Of a DNA stretch of 64,000 nt, positions 62,595 through 64,000 are shown in pieces (position 1 is the first letter of the stretch; each line of letters opens with the position of its first letter). The stretch is taken from positions 62,001 to 126,000 of the forward strand of contig CALXMF010000004.1 in NCBI GenBank assembly GCA_944389415.1, in the 5' to 3' direction. The translations under genes were made by a program, and so were the position numbers. This DNA comes from an uncultured Spirochaetota bacterium (GTDB lineage Bacteria > Spirochaetota > Spirochaetia > Treponematales > Treponemataceae). The notes under the pieces were generated by a model. The model made no database searches. It had not been told where the DNA came from and was given only the letters and a program-made list of their open reading frames with translations.

Positions 62595-63682
62595 TATCTT
62601 TTAAAAAGTTTTTTTATCTTTTTAAACCAGAAAGCCCGTATCCGTTCTGCAGCTATATACAATATATAGAACGGGGAGAGAGGAACATCTATACTGCCGG
62701 GACGATGTATTATTTTTCCTCCAAAACCGGTTTTAAATCGATACAGTCCGTGCATGGGATGGTTTTCATTATCATTTGGCGGTATCCCATAAAAATCATA
62801 TACAGCCGAGCCATATGCCTTTGCGTCACATACCGCAATCCACTGCAGCAGATATGCCGGCATGAGATTACGGTGAGAATTAGATGATGCGCCGTACAGG
62901 TAAATAGCTTCGCGCTGCGAAAATACTGTTATAATAGCAGCAAGCGGTTCACCATTATATTCCGCGATATACAGTGTTACACGCGGCGTATGTTCGTTCT
63001 GCGTATCACCGCTCTGTTCAAGTAGTTTTTTATAATATGATTTCTCATGAACAGCTATACCATCACGGCGCGCGGTTGTTTCATACAACTGATAAAAAAT
63101 ATCAATATCAGAAACCTCTCCCCGCCTGACAGATACCCCTTTTTTTTCTGCGAGCCGGATATTATAACGCCATTTGGGCTTCATATTACTGAGTAATTCT
63201 TCTTGTGAACACCTGAGATCTAATACAACTGTATCAGGCGGCTGAATCGCCACTGGAGCTACAGAAAAGTTTTTTTTACGCAGAAGACTTTTTATATATA
63301 AATTTCTTGTATCTTCTGATTCAAAATCTATGGGAGGATCAAATCTCAGACATAAGGTATTTTTTGGCAGATACTGTTTTATCTGCTGTGCGGTCAAAGC
63401 AAGAATTTCCTCATACTCCTCAAGAGAGACACCGGCTGTACCGGCAGCGGTCTGTAACGGAATATCAAGCCCCATTGGACAATAGGCAATTGATCCAAAT
63501 CGAAACGCTCTAATCAGAACCAAACATTCAACACTGCCGCATTCACAAGCCGTATACCGCACCAGAAAACGATGCTGCCGCCATCCATGTGCACTTTTAA
63601 AAGTACCCCAGAATTCAGATTGAAGAAAACGGCATGCAGTATATATCTGATGGGTAATCGGCTCTATAGAAACAGTTATCAA
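62594..63682 (-). CDS. FemAB-family peptidyltransferase (lipid II interpeptide bridge type)
   Basis: 362 residues. Two GNAT-like lobes (LCLRFDPPIDFE; VTLYIAEYNGEPLAAIITVFS) and the FemAB motifs MKPKWRYNIRLAEKKGV and YDFYGIPPNDNENHPMHGLYRFKTGFGG. Such enzymes add an amino acid from tRNA to lipid II or its peptide. It starts at TTG inside the metG stop (TTGA), so it is coupled to it. Confidence 0.85.
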   Translation of the reverse strand: MITVSIEPITHQIYTACRFLQSEFWGTFKSAHGWRQHRFLVRYTACECGSVECLVLIRAFRFGSIAYCPMGLDIPLQTAAGTAGVSLEEYEEILALTAQQIKQYLPKNTLCLRFDPPIDFESEDTRNLYIKSLLRKKNFSVAPVAIQPPDTVVLDLRCSQEELLSNMKPKWRYNIRLAEKKGVSVRRGEVSDIDIFYQLYETTARRDGIAVHEKSYYKKLLEQSGDTQNEHTPRVTLYIAEYNGEPLAAIITVFSQREAIYLYGASSNSHRNLMPAYLLQWIAVCDAKAYGSAVYDFYGIPPNDNENHPMHGLYRFKTGFGGKIIHRPGSIDVPLSPFYILYIAAERIRAFWFKKIKKLFKR

Positions 63683-64000
63683 TGCACACCGCCATTTTCG
63701 GTAAACACAGTTGTAATTCGTTTTCCGCCAACAGTAAGCGGTATTCCGCCAATAGTAACTGTATGATTGCGCACTTCTATATCTACCGCAAAGAACGTAT
63801 CGGCATCAATCTGCTGTGGTTTTTCTCCTTCAGGTGGCATTCCTTCAAGGACAACAGGTGTACCTGGCGCAGCCCATTCGCAGTCAAGGACTTCGACACA
63901 GTCTTTACCATTAGTATCAGTGTAATCCGCAGCAAGAAGCATTCCGCGGCTTTCTATTCCGCGCATTTTGCGGGGCTGCAGATTATCCGCGATGACAACT
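63679..64000 (-). CDS. metG: Methionyl-tRNA synthetase, C-terminal tRNA-binding domain (5' part outside window)
   Basis: About 106 codons are visible and the frame is open to the right edge. Residues VVIADNLQPRKMRGIESRGMLLAA belong to the EMAP/Trbp111 tRNA-binding domain that ends MetRS. A free Trbp111 (CsaA-like) protein is the alternative since the catalytic part is not in view. Stop overlaps the FemAB start. Confidence 0.75.
   Translation of the reverse strand, partial: VVIADNLQPRKMRGIESRGMLLAADYTDTNGKDCVEVLDCEWAAPGTPVVLEGMPPEGEKPQQIDADTFFAVDIEVRNHTVTIGGIPLTVGGKRITTVFTENGGVH

Noticed and set aside
1-64000. CRISPR arrays
   Set aside because: No regularly spaced direct repeats or cas genes were seen; the only tandem repeat is the 66-bp pair at 60.1 kb.

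Overview
The window reads as the chromosome of a low-GC spirochaete, most likely a host-associated Treponema. The gene order mreB-mreC-mreD-mrdA-rodA and the neighbouring rpoD-dnaG pair, the HTH-EIIA fusion, the GH57/DUF4912 pair, the SpoIIE-HAMP sensor phosphatase and the secreted hypothetical families all fit that genus. From memory, the T. pallidum counterparts of the mre/rpoD block lie about half a genome away from dnaA; I could not check this. No species is assigned.

Region 1 (1-7.85 kb). The 3' part of mfd and a HAD phosphatase gene run rightwards up to a sequence resembling dif, the site where XerC/XerD resolve chromosome dimers (4044-4071). A 3.74-kb mobile element lies immediately to the right. 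It is bounded by an 18-bp exact direct repeat (4053-4070 and 7797-7814) made of the dif centre and XerD arm. It encodes an HUH rolling-circle Rep, a P22/HK97-like coat protein, a scaffold-like protein and two small proteins, all on the minus strand, with two strong promoters and two terminators. It has no integrase, terminase, portal or tail gene, so it looks like an element that borrows host XerCD. The attachment site lies inside the rep reading frame: in the circular form Rep would gain 71 residues whose codons now sit at the far end of the element. I regard this as the most novel system in the window.

Region 2 (7.85-24.7 kb, minus strand). This is a housekeeping block: a radical SAM/DUF2344 fusion, the rod-shape and wall-elongation operon, a TPR protein, RNase P RNA, a zinc-ribbon coiled-coil protein, rpoD, dnaG, mltG, a metallo-beta-lactamase-fold protein and a YkgJ-type cysteine-cluster protein, headed by tRNA-Thr and tRNA-Tyr with a clear promoter and terminator. 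Genes point right on the left of dif and left on its right, as expected at a replication terminus.

Region 3 (24.7-37.1 kb). An AT-rich repeat tract, a small coiled-coil protein, an orphan Mpi-like serine recombinase, a SpoIIE phosphatase, the GH57/DUF4912 pair, an RluA pseudouridine synthase, a transglutaminase-like protein, an HTH-EIIA regulator, cytidine deaminase, and a three-gene envelope cluster (propeller, degenerate LytM, membrane protein).

Region 4 (37.1-49.4 kb). Sulfur transfer for tRNA modification (nifU, nifS, mnmA, and thiI further right), a phosphohexomutase, an acetyltransferase, a PfkB sugar kinase, two tandem diacylglycerol-glycosyltransferase-like genes and a 4Fe-4S uracil-DNA glycosylase coupled to priA.

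Region 5 (51.4-64 kb). An operon dxs-folP-cdaA-ybbR-acpS-DUF2225-truA joins isoprenoid, folate, c-di-AMP and lipid functions. It is followed by a 29-residue ribosomal-type protein, miaA, rpoZ, tRNA-Asp, tRNA-Pro, a second AT-rich repeat tract, a metzincin lipoprotein, an isochorismatase-family hydrolase, a FemAB protein and the 3' end of metG. Several promoters place the -10 hexamer only 6-8 nt before the ATG, suggesting frequent leaderless transcripts.
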